This document shows, piece after piece, positions 13,004 through 25,213 of a DNA stretch of 64,000 nt. The stretch spans positions 66,085,920 to 66,149,919 of the forward strand of contig NC_080043.1 of NCBI RefSeq assembly GCF_012489685.1, in the 5' to 3' direction. The position numbers and the translations under genes are program-made. The notes below the pieces were generated by a model. That model made no database searches, was not told the DNA's origin, and saw only the letters and a program-made list of their open reading frames with translations. The stretch comes from Lotus japonicus. Taxonomy: Eukaryota; Streptophyta; Magnoliopsida; Fabales; Fabaceae. The stretch's first letter is position 1. Each line of letters opens with the position of its first letter.

Positions 13004-16000
13004 TTAGCCAGATTTGACTTCAGCGAAATGATCCGTGGTATCATTCACTAGTCCTGCATTTCTAGTCACTTGAGCACCCTTTATAGCCAAGGGAATATCA
13101 TCTGCTATTTCTTCTTTGTGTTTCCCCCAAAGGACAGAGTATAAGCCTGTAGCAATCAAGATGGCACCGATCACACTGCATCCCAAAGGCCAAAAACAAA
13201 AAATTCAGTAAGTCACCCAATGAATGTTGAGAACTTCTTATAAAGTTAGTTAGTTAATAATGGAACAAAGACTTATTATTTTGATAAAAAAGTTGACCTA
13301 CTAAAATCAATTTTGTTAAAATATAATGTGTTTTGCCGACTAGATTAATCAGGGTTATGTAATTTGTATTAAATTTGGAAATGATAAGTGATTGGATATT
13401 TTCTTTTCCTGCCAATATATTGATGAAAGTAGTTCGGCAATGACCCATTTTTCTCTATGTTATATTGTAGTTCCACAATTGGACTATTCAGTCCTACTCA
13501 CAACAATCTAATCATGATTCTAAACGACTCCACTTCATTGGTTGTTTTCAAATGATGGCCCTACCTTAACTTCGCTTAAATGATTATCATTGATTTATAA
13601 TGTTGTCGTTGGCCTTTAGGGTTCGATTCTTAGCAAATACAATTTATTTTTCCGATATACAAAAAAGAAGAAGAAATGAGTCGTGTATTAACTACTCTTT
13701 CACAAATGTAAATTTTAAGTAAGGCGACATAGAATTTTACCCTCCAAGATATAGCTTTTCTGCAAGAATAAAGAATCCCATGATGGCAACAAAAACCATC
13801 ATAAGAGGGCTGAAGGCAGTTGCAAAGACAGGTCCTTTTTCCTTAATCACTAGCCCTTGTACATAGTATGATATGCTTGAGTTCACAATTCCCTAATTAA
13901 AACATTACAAAAAATGTTAAGGAAAAACTCATAAAAAAATATGAATAATTGTTATAAAATGGAAATTTTAAGTTCTTGTTCAATTCTTACAGCATATGCA
14001 GCAGCTAGTAAGTTCATATCCCAACCAATTCTCCAAACAGAAGGATCATGCTCCATAACAAAAGTAACAATAGTAGCTTGAAGAGTGCCTATGAAGCAAA
14101 CACTTGAAGTGAGGCTTAGCTGATGATTCTTGTACGTCTCAAGAGCTTTGGTCTGCCGAATAGCATCAAACATATATCATTGTTATTAATTGTGTAATAT
14201 ATATAAAAAATCCTCTCTCAAATTACACCACCTGACTTTTTCATATTCCCAAAATGCCCTCCAAAGGTTTAGATTTTGGAAGAAAAAAAAAATTTAATTT
14301 GCTTTTTCTTCACTTCAATAAAAAAACCACTACTCATGTAAGATTATAAATGTAATTTCTTGCAGTTTTTAATTGACGCGTTACAATTCCCTCAGTTGAG
14401 ATAAGAAATAAGACACCATTTGAGAACATATGATCTTAATATGAAATTTAAATCCTCTCATGTGTGTCAAGTGAAACACTGCATCTATCTTTATCTTTAT
14501 AAATATTTAAAGGATTCCTCAAGCGCCCATTTATATATACATATAAAGGAGATAGACACCAAACTTCAAGAAACATGAGAATTTTTTAGAGATCGAGGAT
14601 TGTGATCATATGATATAAGATGACTTACTTGTAAAATAAAAAGGGAAGCCCAGGCAAAGCTAGAAACAATAAGGAAGATACTGCCTAAGAACCAAGCTTT
14701 ACTTGAAGATCCTCCTGTGGTGGTGGTTGTTGCATTTGTTTCATTGTGAGGATCTGGATTGCCATGTTTGATTTGTCGCCATAACATCTCCACAACAGGC
14801 CCTTTGTATAAGGTCATCAGCATTGCCCCTATTACTGTCAATAATGTTCCCACTACCTTTGCTCGGCCTCTCACCTTCTTTATGTTTATCTTCTCCATCC
14901 TTTAAAAACAATTAATAAGGTTTGTTTTGTTTTTCCAAGTTTGCATATTACAAAAATATCACATTGTCTCCACTTTATACTTATTTCCGAATATTTAGAT
15001 TTGTTTGGTGTAAAGTAAGAAAATCTGGATCAGAAATAAATTTTCAAAAATTTATTTGCATATGAATAATATATACTAAATGGAGCTTTTTAGGGTACAA
15101 CAATAAGGTAATTTCATCTATTTTATCTCTAATTAGAGAAAAAAATTAACCCTAAAATTTTTCCGTTACTAATTAGAGATAAAACTAATAGATACTACCT
15201 TACGACTTTTTTAGTATTTAAGTTTGGGTACTCGTTAGCACCAGTTCTAACACGCGTCAATCTTCACTTAAAAAAAAAAAACCAAACTGTTTTTTATAGA
15301 TTAGAATAAAATTGTTTTCATCTAACTGTTCAAACAGACTAAGATGGGTGGACACTCGGCCTTAGATAAAGCCATAGTAACTAATATTAATTTTTATAAT
15401 AATTTTTAAGTTGATCCACCGTTCAATTGTTGACCTACAAATAAAAACAATGATAGCGAGTATTTTTAACGGTTTCTTATACAAATCTTTAAAAGTTAAA
15501 AAGAGGGAAAATATTTAAGATGGTCTTTTTGTAATTAAAACTGAACCTGCAGGAAAAATGAAAGCAGAAATTATTCTTGAAAAAACCAAATAGGCTTTAG
15601 CAATGCTTTAGATAGAAGAAAATAAGGAAATGGATTTTGGTCAATTACCCGCATAACGTTGCCATCACAAAAGTCAGGGCTGGAAGCATGTTGCTTATTG
15701 CACATGCGAAGGTTGGGGATGTGAGCTTCAACCCAGCATAATAGAAATTTTGATCAATCACAGGCCTGTTTTGTCAATCCAGTACAATAATCACATATTC
15801 ATGATGTATATATGCACCCTTATACATTTTCATATGAGAGCAAGAACTATTAAATTAGTTAGGCAACATACCCCAAGAGAGCTAGGATGAAAATTTGCAT
15901 AAAAATTGGGATTGTTATCTTTGGCTGACCCTCCCTGTAAAATTGAAACCATTAGTTACCATTAATCTACAAAACTTCATGCTAGAAAAATAACAACATG

Positions 16001-16440
16001 ATCCTCAGCAGTTATTAGCTCTTCATTTAATAAAAAGTTGAATTAGTCAAAAGTTTTAATTACTTGTCATTTTACCGCTGCAGAGACTGTAACACAATCT
16101 AGATTGAAATTGTAGTTACAAATTGCAGTAATAACTACATTATAATTGAAATTGTTGTAAATTATTGACAAATATAATACAAATGTGATCACATATCTAT
16201 GGAGTGTGTTTATCAACTATCATACACATACCTTTCAAAAATAAAGGCAAATGGAGCTATGACAGTAGTTGCAATGGCGTGGCGATAAACAACGAGGACA
16301 TAGTGGCTCATGCCTTGGTCGAGGGAAACCTTAGCAATAATGTTCATGCCAGCGTAGCCAAACTGTAATAGGGTCATGCCTAAGTAGGGTTTAGATTTCT
16401 CAAGGAATTTTGCACTAAGCCTAAGCTTTTCAGTTTTCAT
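13004..16440 (-). CDS. WAT1-related (nodulin MtN21-like) EamA transporter
   Basis: WAT1-related proteins are 10-helix DMT/EamA carriers; studied members move auxin or amino acids, but the substrate here is unknown. Seven exons on the minus strand: 16232-16440, 15872-15934, 15649-15765, 14629-14899, 13991-14152, 13741-13892, 13004-13175, all GT-AG, total 1146 bp and 381 aa, a typical length. Exon 1 has the first EamA helices (LLQFGYAGMNIIAK, VVYRHAIATT). Exons 2-3 give GPVIDQNFYYAGLKLTS and SNMLPALTFVMA, hallmark blocks of the family. Exon 6 holds SSISYYVQGLVIKEKGPVF and the second EamA repeat, and exon 7 has GAILIATGLYSVLWGKHKE followed by a short acidic cytosolic tail. The ATG at 16438-16440 opens directly before the first helix and follows a TATA box. 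A second paralogue in the same orientation begins to appear at the right window edge. Confidence 0.95.
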
Positions 16441-16563
16441 TTTTTTGTCTGCTTTTGAGGAGAATTTAGTGATGACAAAGAGGGAGTATCTTATGGAGAA
16501 TGAGGAAGAACACTTAGAAGATTTTTGATTCTTCCTAAGAAGTGGAAACGGAAAGGCTCCTCC

Positions 16564-16571
16564 TATTTATA
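16564..16571 (-). promoter_or_regulatory. TATA box of the WAT1-related gene
   Basis: TATAAATA on the minus strand, about 124 bp upstream of the ATG at 16440. A Stowaway-like MITE begins only about 360 bp further upstream, so the proximal promoter is short and bordered by transposons. Confidence 0.6.
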
Positions 16572-16934
16572 CCAACCAGCTACGCGTCATGTAGTAATAT
16601 TCTTCAATGCTGCTTTCCTTTCTCTCTTTCAATGTGGGTTTAATTTGGACCACCAATAACAACTGATGGTTGGTTTAAGTGTTACATGCTTATTCAATTT
16701 AAATAAGTTTCTAGACTTCAATTCAAATATTATATGAGATAAATTCTGCTCAAAAAACTGGTCTGATATGAATTGAAGTAAGATTAAACAAAATTGCCTT
16801 ATGGGAAAGATGCCTATACATGTATTAAAATAAAAAATATAGGGTGAGCTTAGGGATCTATTGGAAGGAAAACTTTTTCGTGCTCTCCTCTTTCTATAAA
16901 TAAGTAATTGCTTATTATGTCATGAAAGATAATA

Positions 16935-17397
16935 CTTCCTCTGTTCCTATTTATCCAGGAGACCAGGAAGAGAAGGTTCACACAAATTAAGGAAATCAAT
17001 TAATTATGTTGATTTTCATAAAAATATTATTTGTTTTCCTATATCACCCTTTAGAACTTATTTTGTCTTTCTTCATTTATTATTTCTGTAAGGGCATTTT
17101 TTAGAAAAACATCAATTAATGCTCTCTTGAAACTCTAAGGTAGCGTTTGGTGATGGAATGGAACATGACAGAACAGAACGAAACGGGATAGAACAAGATG
17201 GAACATGACAATAATGTTTTGTGTGTTGTGTTTGGTAACACCAAGTCAATAGAACAGAACCATGATTTTAATTACATATATAACCCTGCATGTTTAATAT
17301 TTGATTGATGAAAACAAATTGAACTCAATTGAACATTTTGCAAAGAAACCGTTTGTTATTGCTTACTCCATGAACAGTTAATATGGAACGGAGGGAG
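16935..17397. mobile_element. Stowaway-like MITE (TA duplication), enlarged
   Basis: Ends CTTCCTCTGTTCC and GGAACGGAGGGAG are inverted, with TA on both outer sides (16933-16934 and 17398-17399). At 463 bp it is longer than its neighbours. A GC-richer stretch at 17141-17280 with repeated GGAACATGACA looks like a second inserted element. Confidence 0.65.
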
Positions 17398-17407
17398 TAA
17401 TATGTTA

Positions 17408-17574
17408 GGGTTGTTTAAATGACTTATGTTGGTTACTAACCCACAATTCAATAGACCAATAAGATTTTTTATAAATAATTAATAAATAAAATATAGAAAT
17501 ATCAACTCTCTTTAATGTGATTGTATGATGGATTTTTAACCCAAAATTTTTAATGAGTCACTTAAACAACCTTT
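17408..17574. mobile_element. Small MITE, GGTTGTTTAA-ended family
   Basis: Inverted ends GGTTGTTTAAATGAC and the complement of CACTTAAACAACC, with TTA on both sides. The interior (CCAATAAGATTTTTTAT... ATGTGATTG) is shared with 24422-24637, so this is a repeated family. Confidence 0.6.
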
Positions 17575-17761
17575 TTAAATTTATATTGTAATATTAATAA
17601 GAAAAGAGAAACATGCTCTGAGTTAGAAAATATCGATATGAGAGTTGCACAAAAAGAAAAAAAGAGAGGACATAGAAAGCTTCCCCTCTTGGAATGGAAG
17701 GCAGGTCAACGATGCATATGTTAATAATTAGGTAGAAACCTTCAAACAAGATAAACAGATA

Positions 17762-18056
17762 CTCCTTTCGTTTCAGAAAGTTTATAATTATATTTTGGTT
17801 ATGATTTTAATATTCCAAATAGTTTGTTGTTTTAGGATGCCAATACACTTTTCCCAATTTTTTTCCTTCTATACCCTTATTTATTAAACTTTCTCTATAT
17901 CCACTATGTTCATTGCAATTCTTGATATAGTTACCACTATCCTTGAAAATAGAACACCATAAATAAGGGCAATCTAGTCAAATTATACTATTAATAATTG
18001 TTTTCTTGCTCTTTATGTCACAACCTTAAACTACAAACTTTCTGAAACGGAGGGAG
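17762..18056. mobile_element. Stowaway-like MITE, 295 bp
   Basis: Inverted termini CTCCTTTCGTTTCAGAAAG and CTTTCTGAAACGGAGGGAG, flanked by TA on each side (17760-17761 and 18057-18058). It shares interior sequence with 59274-59583, so both belong to one family. Confidence 0.85.
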
Positions 18057-18237
18057 TACAACATTGGAATGTGTTCCAAAGATCACCCATTAATATTGTT
18101 GCAGCAGGGGAAAACATACCCCGGTCATGGAAGAGAAGCGATCCACACCCTTGCCATCAAGATATCAAACATTAAAACCAACTTACCCCACACTTTAGCG
18201 AGACATTCTTCCTTCATCAAATATGAGACTTATATTA

Positions 18238-18550
18238 CTCCTCCGTTCCTGATATTTTGTTGTTTAAGATTATGCACATTGTTTAAGAACACAATCATTG
18301 ATATATTTGTTGACATAAACACCCTTATTTAATGTTGAGTTAAAGTGAAGAAAGAGAATGATAGTTATTGGTTAAGAAACTTGTTATGATTTTGATTGGT
18401 GAAAATAAGAGGTGGTAGGTGTGAGATATAATATTAAATAAGGGTATACATGGAATAAATTGAGAAAAAATGCATTGAGTTTGTAAAACAATAAAAGTTT
18501 TGGAATTTAGACCAAAAGTTAAAACAACAAAAGATCAGGAACAGAGGGAG
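18238..18550. mobile_element. MITE, 313 bp, TTA duplication (Tourist/Harbinger-like)
   Basis: Termini CTCCTCCGTTCCTGATATTT and the complement of AAAGATCAGGAACAGAGGGAG's outer part form about 30-bp TIRs. TTA flanks both ends (18235-18237 and 18551-18553); a 3-bp TTA duplication points to PIF/Harbinger rather than Stowaway, although the CTCC-CCGTTCC start is Stowaway-like. Family placement is therefore open. Confidence 0.75.
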
Positions 18551-18860
18551 TTACAATTTACTCTAATATTCTCCATCTTGGGTCTTCAACCTTCATCGTT
18601 AATATGACAATTATAGTTTTCATTGTCTTAATAAAAAATCATTATTTTTACTGCGTACACCAACAAAGAATACTATCATATTCCACCATAAATAGTACAC
18701 TTCACTTGAAACTAAACCATGCATCCTAAAAATTTCACTTTACTTGGAACTAAACCATCCCAATAATTTCTACATGTCGAAACCATGCTGAAAAGTTATA
18801 GTGCAACTTCCATGCTAGCTTTCTCCAGAAGTTCTTCAGCCATCGATATAACCACGTACC

Positions 18861-18990
18861 TTGCATTAAAGCCAACCAATGCCCAGGCGCTATCTCCACA
18901 CACTTTGCATCCTTGTCAACCAATGCGTGCACGCTTTCACCACACACACCTTGCATCAATGTCGACCAATGTATGTGTGCCACTTGGACA
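18861..18990. repeat. Three-unit degenerate tandem repeat (~45 bp)
   Basis: Units begin at 18861, 18904 and 18951, each starting TTGCAT and containing CCAACCAATG or a close variant, then a CACACAC-rich end. They fall in the presumed internal region of a degraded minus-strand LTR element. Confidence 0.6.
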
Positions 18991-19290
18991 ATTTTTTCTT
19001 TACATGCCCAAAATGCCTTGTGTAATCTTGATTGTATTAGCCTATCCATGACTTGTCGCAAGACAAAATTTCAACCGTGCACCAGGTTGGTTTCCAGGAA
19101 AGAGAGGTGGGGTTGCAACAGACACACTTAAATACCAAGTCTTTCCTAACTAGAACTTTTCTAAACAACAGTTCCACAGTTTCACTCGTCTTTAACACAT
19201 TCACAATATCACACTTCTTTCTGATGTGGAAGACCAAACACCACTACAACCACATAGAATATAAACATGTAATATCCCATCGAACCGAAA

Positions 19291-20200
19291 GCTCTGATAC
19301 CACAATTATGAAATAATAGAGCTGAAGAAATAAAATAAGTATGAGCACAATCAACAAAATAAGAATAAAACGTGGAAAACTCTAAAACCTGAGAAAATTC
19401 ACGGTGGTTGTCAAAACTGACAACCAGAGAATAAACACTATGTGAAAATTGTTAAAACACATGGACTTCACTCTCAACCACCACACGACCCCAACATTTC
19501 CCAAAGCAAATATTTAAACTACATTTTCTCATAATACTCTACAGAAAAAGTATAAGAGAAAAACAAAACACAAATATAAGCTTAATTAAAGTGTTTCCTG
19601 GTGTTGGTACTTGGTATGTTGAGACAAGGAGCTTGAGATCTTTAAGTCTTGAACTACTCCATTCTTCACCACGCTAGGCAATGTGAGGCTTCTCTAAGAT
19701 GCATTCCTTAACCTCTTTATTCCTTCATCAACATTAGCAACGTGAGACACTGTAACCAAAGACAATAATTTTTCGCTTCAAACCATTTGACCAAAAAACC
19801 ATTAAACGAGGTGAGGCACTGTAACCAAGGACATACGAGGCAGGGCACTGTAACCAAGAATTGGTTAGAAGCTATCCATAATGATCTCTATCGCTTACCC
19901 TGAAACTCTAGGAGATACCAAAAAGATCAAAGAGTCAGCCGCAAAGTACATCACCCATGAGTAGGAGGCGATGTAGACATATCCTTGATTCCTTCAATCT
20001 CCGTACACGAGCAGACGAGCGACGTTCATGTACCCATGACATCCCTCGCGACACGCAAGTTAAGACACTCACAATCATGCGATTGGTTTGAGCCCTAATG
20101 GATCAAAGTGTCCGCACCAAAGCACGCTACATGGAGGGAAGTGCAAGACGTTGGCGTTACCTCAAACTTGTCGACCTCAACCTATTTAAAGAGAGAAATA
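19291..20200 (-). mobile_element. Degraded minus-strand LTR retrotransposon end (PBS plus LTR remnant)
   Basis: 19291-19302 is the reverse complement of TGGTATCAGAGC, the primer-binding site for initiator tRNA-Met used by many plant LTR elements. A putative LTR end (TG on plus, CA on minus) lies at 19309-19310. The tract to the right has LTR-like, non-coding composition, but its other end was not found; the 20200 limit is approximate. Three copies of a GGCACTGTAACCAA-type motif occur at 19740-19862. Confidence 0.5.
19490..19760. repeat. Dispersed LTR-related repeat, copy 1 (paired with 24945-25165)
   Basis: Shares blocks such as CCCAAAGCAAATATTTAAA, ACACAAATATAAGCTTA and a TTTCCTGGTGT(T/C)G tract with the second copy in the same order and spacing. 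Both are diverged relics of one family, probably the LTR described at 19291. Confidence 0.6.
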
Positions 20201-20229
20201 AGTAAGTAGTGAGTATGTTTCATAGTTCT

Positions 20230-21808
20230 TGATGACCCGATAAGACTATTTTCCTAGTTTATTTGCATGTAGTTTAACATATTTTTTAGGGTAATTTGGT
20301 AATTTTCACATTAGGCTTAGTTCATGCATTTTAATGTTTTTATTTGGTTTTAGTATTTTGCCACATTAGGCTTATTTATTTTTATTTGGATTTCGTTGCT
20401 TTAATTTAGGATTAGATAAGTTTATTTTAAGGTGTTATCTTATTTTTATCACTTATATATTTTTATTTGCTTTAGTTTAGGAGAAGATTTGAAGAAAAAA
20501 GAAAAAAAGAAGCATGCACGTACCATAACACGTACCATAACACGAAAACCACAATAAAATTCGTTTTTGACATATTTTTTGGAGGATCTATTAATCTTTC
20601 TCTTATTCTATACCTATTAAACACTGTTGGGAGACTCTTGGAGACACTTGCTTGGTAGAGAGGAAGGATAGGTCTTTGAGAGCCGATGTTAGGGCACCAT
20701 GGAGGAAGGTGACAGTTTCTCCGGACGTCCATGTCTACGTTCTATCTTGGGTTCCACTTTCCTCTTTACCACTTTTTGTCCTCTTTTGACTCTATTTTAG
20801 TATTTGTGATGATGTACTTTGATTTTACTCTTATTTGATACATCTTTATGCAATTATAATTTGCAAATTTTCATTATTTGTTGTTTATCTCCACGCTTAA
20901 TGCTTCAATTGACCGATTGGTGATTTTAAGAGTTTATATTAATTCATAAATAGATTAAGAAAGTGATTTGAATCGATGTATGCTTAGTTCATAAAAAGGA
21001 GAAAACACTTATGTCTTAGGTTTAATAATTCTATTTGCGCATTCATGTATCTATCTATGTGATTATTTTTAGGATTTGCAAACAATTGAGAAGTTTGTGT
21101 GTGTTTAGTTAATGAGAGGAACCACCCTTGCATCAGTCATCTTAAGAACAACTTTGTCTTAGGTTGGGTTGAGGTTTTCTAGGTGACAATAGGAAACATT
21201 AGCCCTTAAGTATGAATATCATGAGTTGGGATTGCGATCGCTAAACCGAATGACAAGTTGGGACACTCACCTCTCTAAGATAGGATTATCTAGTTAGGAG
21301 CTATTAGGATTTCTTGAGTGATTATCATAGATTCTATCAACTAGGACATGAACTTCTCGGGTTAGGAACAAAGTTTGGGAATGTCTCATGGAGTAGGGTT
21401 ATGCTATAATGATCCATTTGCTATCTCTAGGACTTAAGACATTAAGGGTATAATTTCAACGGGTACATTCGCTTAGCTAAGAAATTAGCAAGTGAATAGC
21501 TCTTATCGGCACCTTAAATGTTAATTCCATCTTATAAGAGTATAGTGGTTGAGAGTAAGTTTAAACCAAGTGAACTCATTTTCAAAATACGCTTTATTCT
21601 TTGTGTATCTCTGTGAAACTTCTTTTATTGCTTTCTTTATTTATTAAAATAAAACACATATCACGTTTGAACTGTTCAAACAATGTCTAGCTAGTGAAAC
21701 TAGTACGTAACAACACAATCCCTGTGGAGACGACAAAATCCGATACTATACTATGATTGAGTCTTGAAAGATTGATAGTAATTTTAGTAGAGAAAAACCT
21801 CTTCATCA
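20230..21808 (+). mobile_element. Putative solo LTR, Tat/Athila-like
   Basis: The segment begins TGATGACCCGATAAG and ends CTTCATCA, giving matching inverted 6-bp ends. Near the right end it has ATCCCTGTGGAGACGA, a phrase typical of Tat/Athila-type plant LTR ends. No 5-bp duplication is visible (GTTCT versus AATAT) and no primer-binding site follows, so it may be a recombined relic. It begins TGATGACC like the solo LTR at 48771. Confidence 0.5.
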
Positions 21809-22031
21809 AATATCCTTTCACCAATTCTCAAGTTATATTTCTATAATTATATTTCCTTTGTTACTTGAGTCTCACAAGTGTCATCCCAAGTACTATCACT
21901 GGGCGGCACCACAACGTCATCACCATTTCAAAGAGTTGTAGAGCCGAAGGTACAACTTCAGATCTTCATTTGCGACAGGTCTCATTAATTATTACAATAA
22001 TAATCAACTCAAATATCATTGTTTTAATGGA

Positions 22032-22151
22032 TGGTAAAAAAAAAAGAATTTTATACGGCAACAGTTGTTGTATTAATGAATGATACATGTAGTTAAAAAA
22101 ATATATGATTGATACATGTGATTTGAAAAAAAAAAAAACTTTATACGGCAA
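22032..22151. repeat. Direct repeat of poly(A)-TTTATACGGCAAC
   Basis: An A-run followed by (A/C)TTTATACGGCAAC appears near 22037-22061 and again at 22125-22151. Nothing else was recognised between the putative solo LTR and the Helitron. Confidence 0.55.
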
Positions 22152-22376
22152 CGATTGCATTTCATAATATTTCAAATGTAAACGGTGCATTTGTTTAATT
22201 ATTCTCTTATGCAGTAGTTGTTTTGAGTTAGCTAAAAATGTACCCTTTCCATTCATTATTCAGACGAGATTCCACTTGAGACTAAGCTAACTTGAACTCA
22301 AGATTCCAACAGCTATATATTTGTTAATCAATAATGATATGATTTACATAAAATATTAGAGTGAAAATTGTACAAA

Positions 22377-24387
22377 TCTATATATATATATAAAGGAGAC
22401 TTGAGTTTTTTACACTCCTTTACATTAAATGCATTAAACAATATGAAATACATACTAAATTGTAAAAGTCACTTTGAACCTTAAAATATAAAAAATGAAT
22501 AAAATTGGTTAAGTCATTAGTTATTCAACTACCTACTAAATGTAAAACTCTCTTGAAAGTTTGTTACAAATACATCAAGAAATAAAAAAAAAATCATTTT
22601 ACATTATATACATTAAAATAAAAACAAATCAACAAAATTTACAACGCAATAAGTTAATCAACTACCAACTAATTTTAGTGTTTGTTGTATAAGGTAGAAC
22701 ATGACATAACACTTTAGTTCTTTAAAAAGTGTGAAACAAAAAAGAATGAAACATGCACTAATAAAAAAAAAATCAAACTGATGTTTATCGACCAAAAAAG
22801 TACATTGATAAAAGTACTCATAATTTACACGTGAAAAATTTTAATTAGTTAGTAAAAAATAGTTTATATAAATAATTATCTTAATATATAAAACATTAAT
22901 TGATTTAAAAAAATATGTATATATGGATGCTTGATTTTCCTTAAGCAATGTCTCAGGTTCGAGTTTTGTGAATGAAAAAACTTCGCTGAAAGAGTTAACT
23001 CCACGATATTGTGAAAGTTCTCGGCTCGAGCAGGATTTCCTATAAAGAAGGATTCCTCTGGAGGAGGATACATGTAAGCGCAAAAAAGAGTGCAAGAATA
23101 TTTGTTTGTGGTAAGAAGTTTAAAATAACTTAATATAATAATTTAAAAATATTTGTTTACTTAAAAAAACTAAAAAATATATTAGTCATAATATTTTTAT
23201 TTTTAATTTAATTAACGTAAAAAATTTCATTAAATACATTAAGAAGTAAAAGCGTCATACATTTGTATTAAAATACATGAACCAATAGCAAATATTTTAA
23301 CTATTTTTTGATAATCTGATTTTAATTTTCTGGGTTTTGAAGAAGAGTGATGAAGATGTGGAAAGAATAGATAAAGAGAATATTTTTCGGGGTTTTCTAA
23401 ATTTTTACCCCTAAACCTATAAGTTTTTGGACGGAATTGGATGAAATACCAAAGTTGCTAACGGAAAACAACGTTGGGGTAATAAAATGCAGTTAAATTT
23501 TGTTAGGGATCAAAGTCGTGAGAAATGTAAAAGTGGGGGACCAAATAACCAATTAGACCTAATAAAATAAAAAACCGAAAAAAACTATATTGTCAAAATC
23601 TTTCAACTACCTACATTAATTAATAACATTTATAAACTTATAAATTGACTTAAATTTTGCATTAGTGAAAAATATCACGAATCAAAAATAATTTAGATTG
23701 TTAAATTTAAAAATGACACTGTAGAGCATTTACTATTAACTATAATGTATGTGTGTCTTATTTGAAAAAACAATCTCCATATAACTTGTTGATTTTATTA
23801 TATATTAGTAAAGACGATTTTGAGGAAGCTTAATAGTGAATATTTTTTTTATCACTAAAGTTGAATAAATTTAAGTTATATCTTATTATAGTTGTAAAAG
23901 TTAAAATTACTTTATTGTTCTCGATTTTGACAAGTGTAAACGAGTTTGAGAAATTATAGTTGACCCTCCTAAAATATGACTTTCTCAGTAAAAGGTATAA
24001 AAATATGTTCATACAAGTTATTTGATGGTACTAAAAACTTATTGCTTGATTTTTTTTTGTTACAAATTGACTGAATTATTTTTCAAATTATTAAATAAAA
24101 CAATCATTATATTTTTAAAACTATTCAATTTTATTTAATAAATATTAATTATTAAATTAGAGTAATATTAATTATTTATACAAATAGAACTCTAATACTA
24201 TTTACTGAAATGTCTTTTTTTTAAATTATTGAAATGTGTAAACACAATTATTATTTTTGTATTAATTTAAGCGATAATCATTTTATACAATGTTAAAAAT
24301 GTTGTAAATAAACCCGTACAACGTGTTATCTCTATTGTATAAAAATATTGTAAGTAAAACCGTGCAACGCACGAGTATTATATCTAG
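22377..24387 (+). mobile_element. Non-autonomous Helitron, 2.0 kb, with both termini
   Basis: The 5' end is TCTATATATATATATAAAGG after host A. The 3' end has the hairpin CGTGC-AAC-GCACG (24361-24373), a 10-nt spacer, then CTAG followed by host T. TC start, hairpin, CTRR end and insertion between A and T are the Helitron signature. No Rep/helicase coding sequence is present. The AT-rich interior includes a tract near 23400-23570 with MULE-TIR-like phrases and no supported gene. Confidence 0.8.
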
Positions 24388-24421
24388 TAAATTTGTAAAA
24401 GTAAATATAAAGATAAGATTA

Positions 24422-24637
24422 AAGAGGGGTTCATGAGAGAGGTGTTCTCATGTTCTTTTTTCTATTTTTATCTAAATGACACATGTGGGTTACGTACTAA
24501 CCCACTACCCAATGGACCAATAAGATTTTTTATTAATAAATAAAATATAGATATTCCAATTCCCTTATCTTAAATGTGATTGGATGAAGGATTATTTAAA
24601 CCAAACTTTCTCATATATCATTTAAACAACCCCTTTC
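24422..24637. mobile_element. Small MITE, second copy of the 17408 family
   Basis: The right end ATTTAAACAACCCCTTT and the interior CCAATAAGATTTTTTAT match 17408-17574. The left end is diverged. It sits just outside the Helitron's 3' end. Confidence 0.55.
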
Positions 24638-24944
24638 AATAAATATTTTTCGTTGTAAAAAAACAAAAGATTATTATTAAGCGTACAATGGACATCAAAA
24701 CCTTTCTAGATTTATATAGCAATAGGCACAATAAACCCGCTAAAATACCAAGTCTTTTATAGTTAAAACTTAAAACCTTCTTAAATAATACTTTCACAAT
24801 GTTATTGTGTCTCTCTTCGGAAGCTATCATCAAAGTCGTACGGTCGAACTATCGGTTCTCATATTACTGTTGGGAAAACCATGTACTTTTTTGAAGCCTA
24901 AAGCAATTAACTATATTACCTGATCCAATACATGACCCTGCACT

Positions 24945-25165
24945 TTTCCAAAGCAAATATTTAAATGATATGTAAAAAACTCTAAAACAAGAGTATATAT
25001 GAAAACTAAAACACAAAATATAAGCTTAAAGTATTTTCTGGTGTCGATACATCTTCAAATAAAAACTTAGGTCAATATGTAACATTGATCTCCCATTTCT
25101 TCCACCAATCTAAACTATGTGAGACCTTTTCAAGTGCTTCCTTGAACTTTCTTCATTTAGCATGA
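24945..25165. repeat. Dispersed LTR-related repeat, copy 2 (paired with 19490-19760)
   Basis: Diverged second copy, with CCAAAGCAAATATTTAAAT and ACACAAAATATAAGCTTAAAG in the same order as copy 1. No coding potential. Confidence 0.55.
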
Positions 25166-25213
25166 AATGTGGAGACAATTATCTTTTATTTATATACTAA
25201 AAGGCATGCCCTT

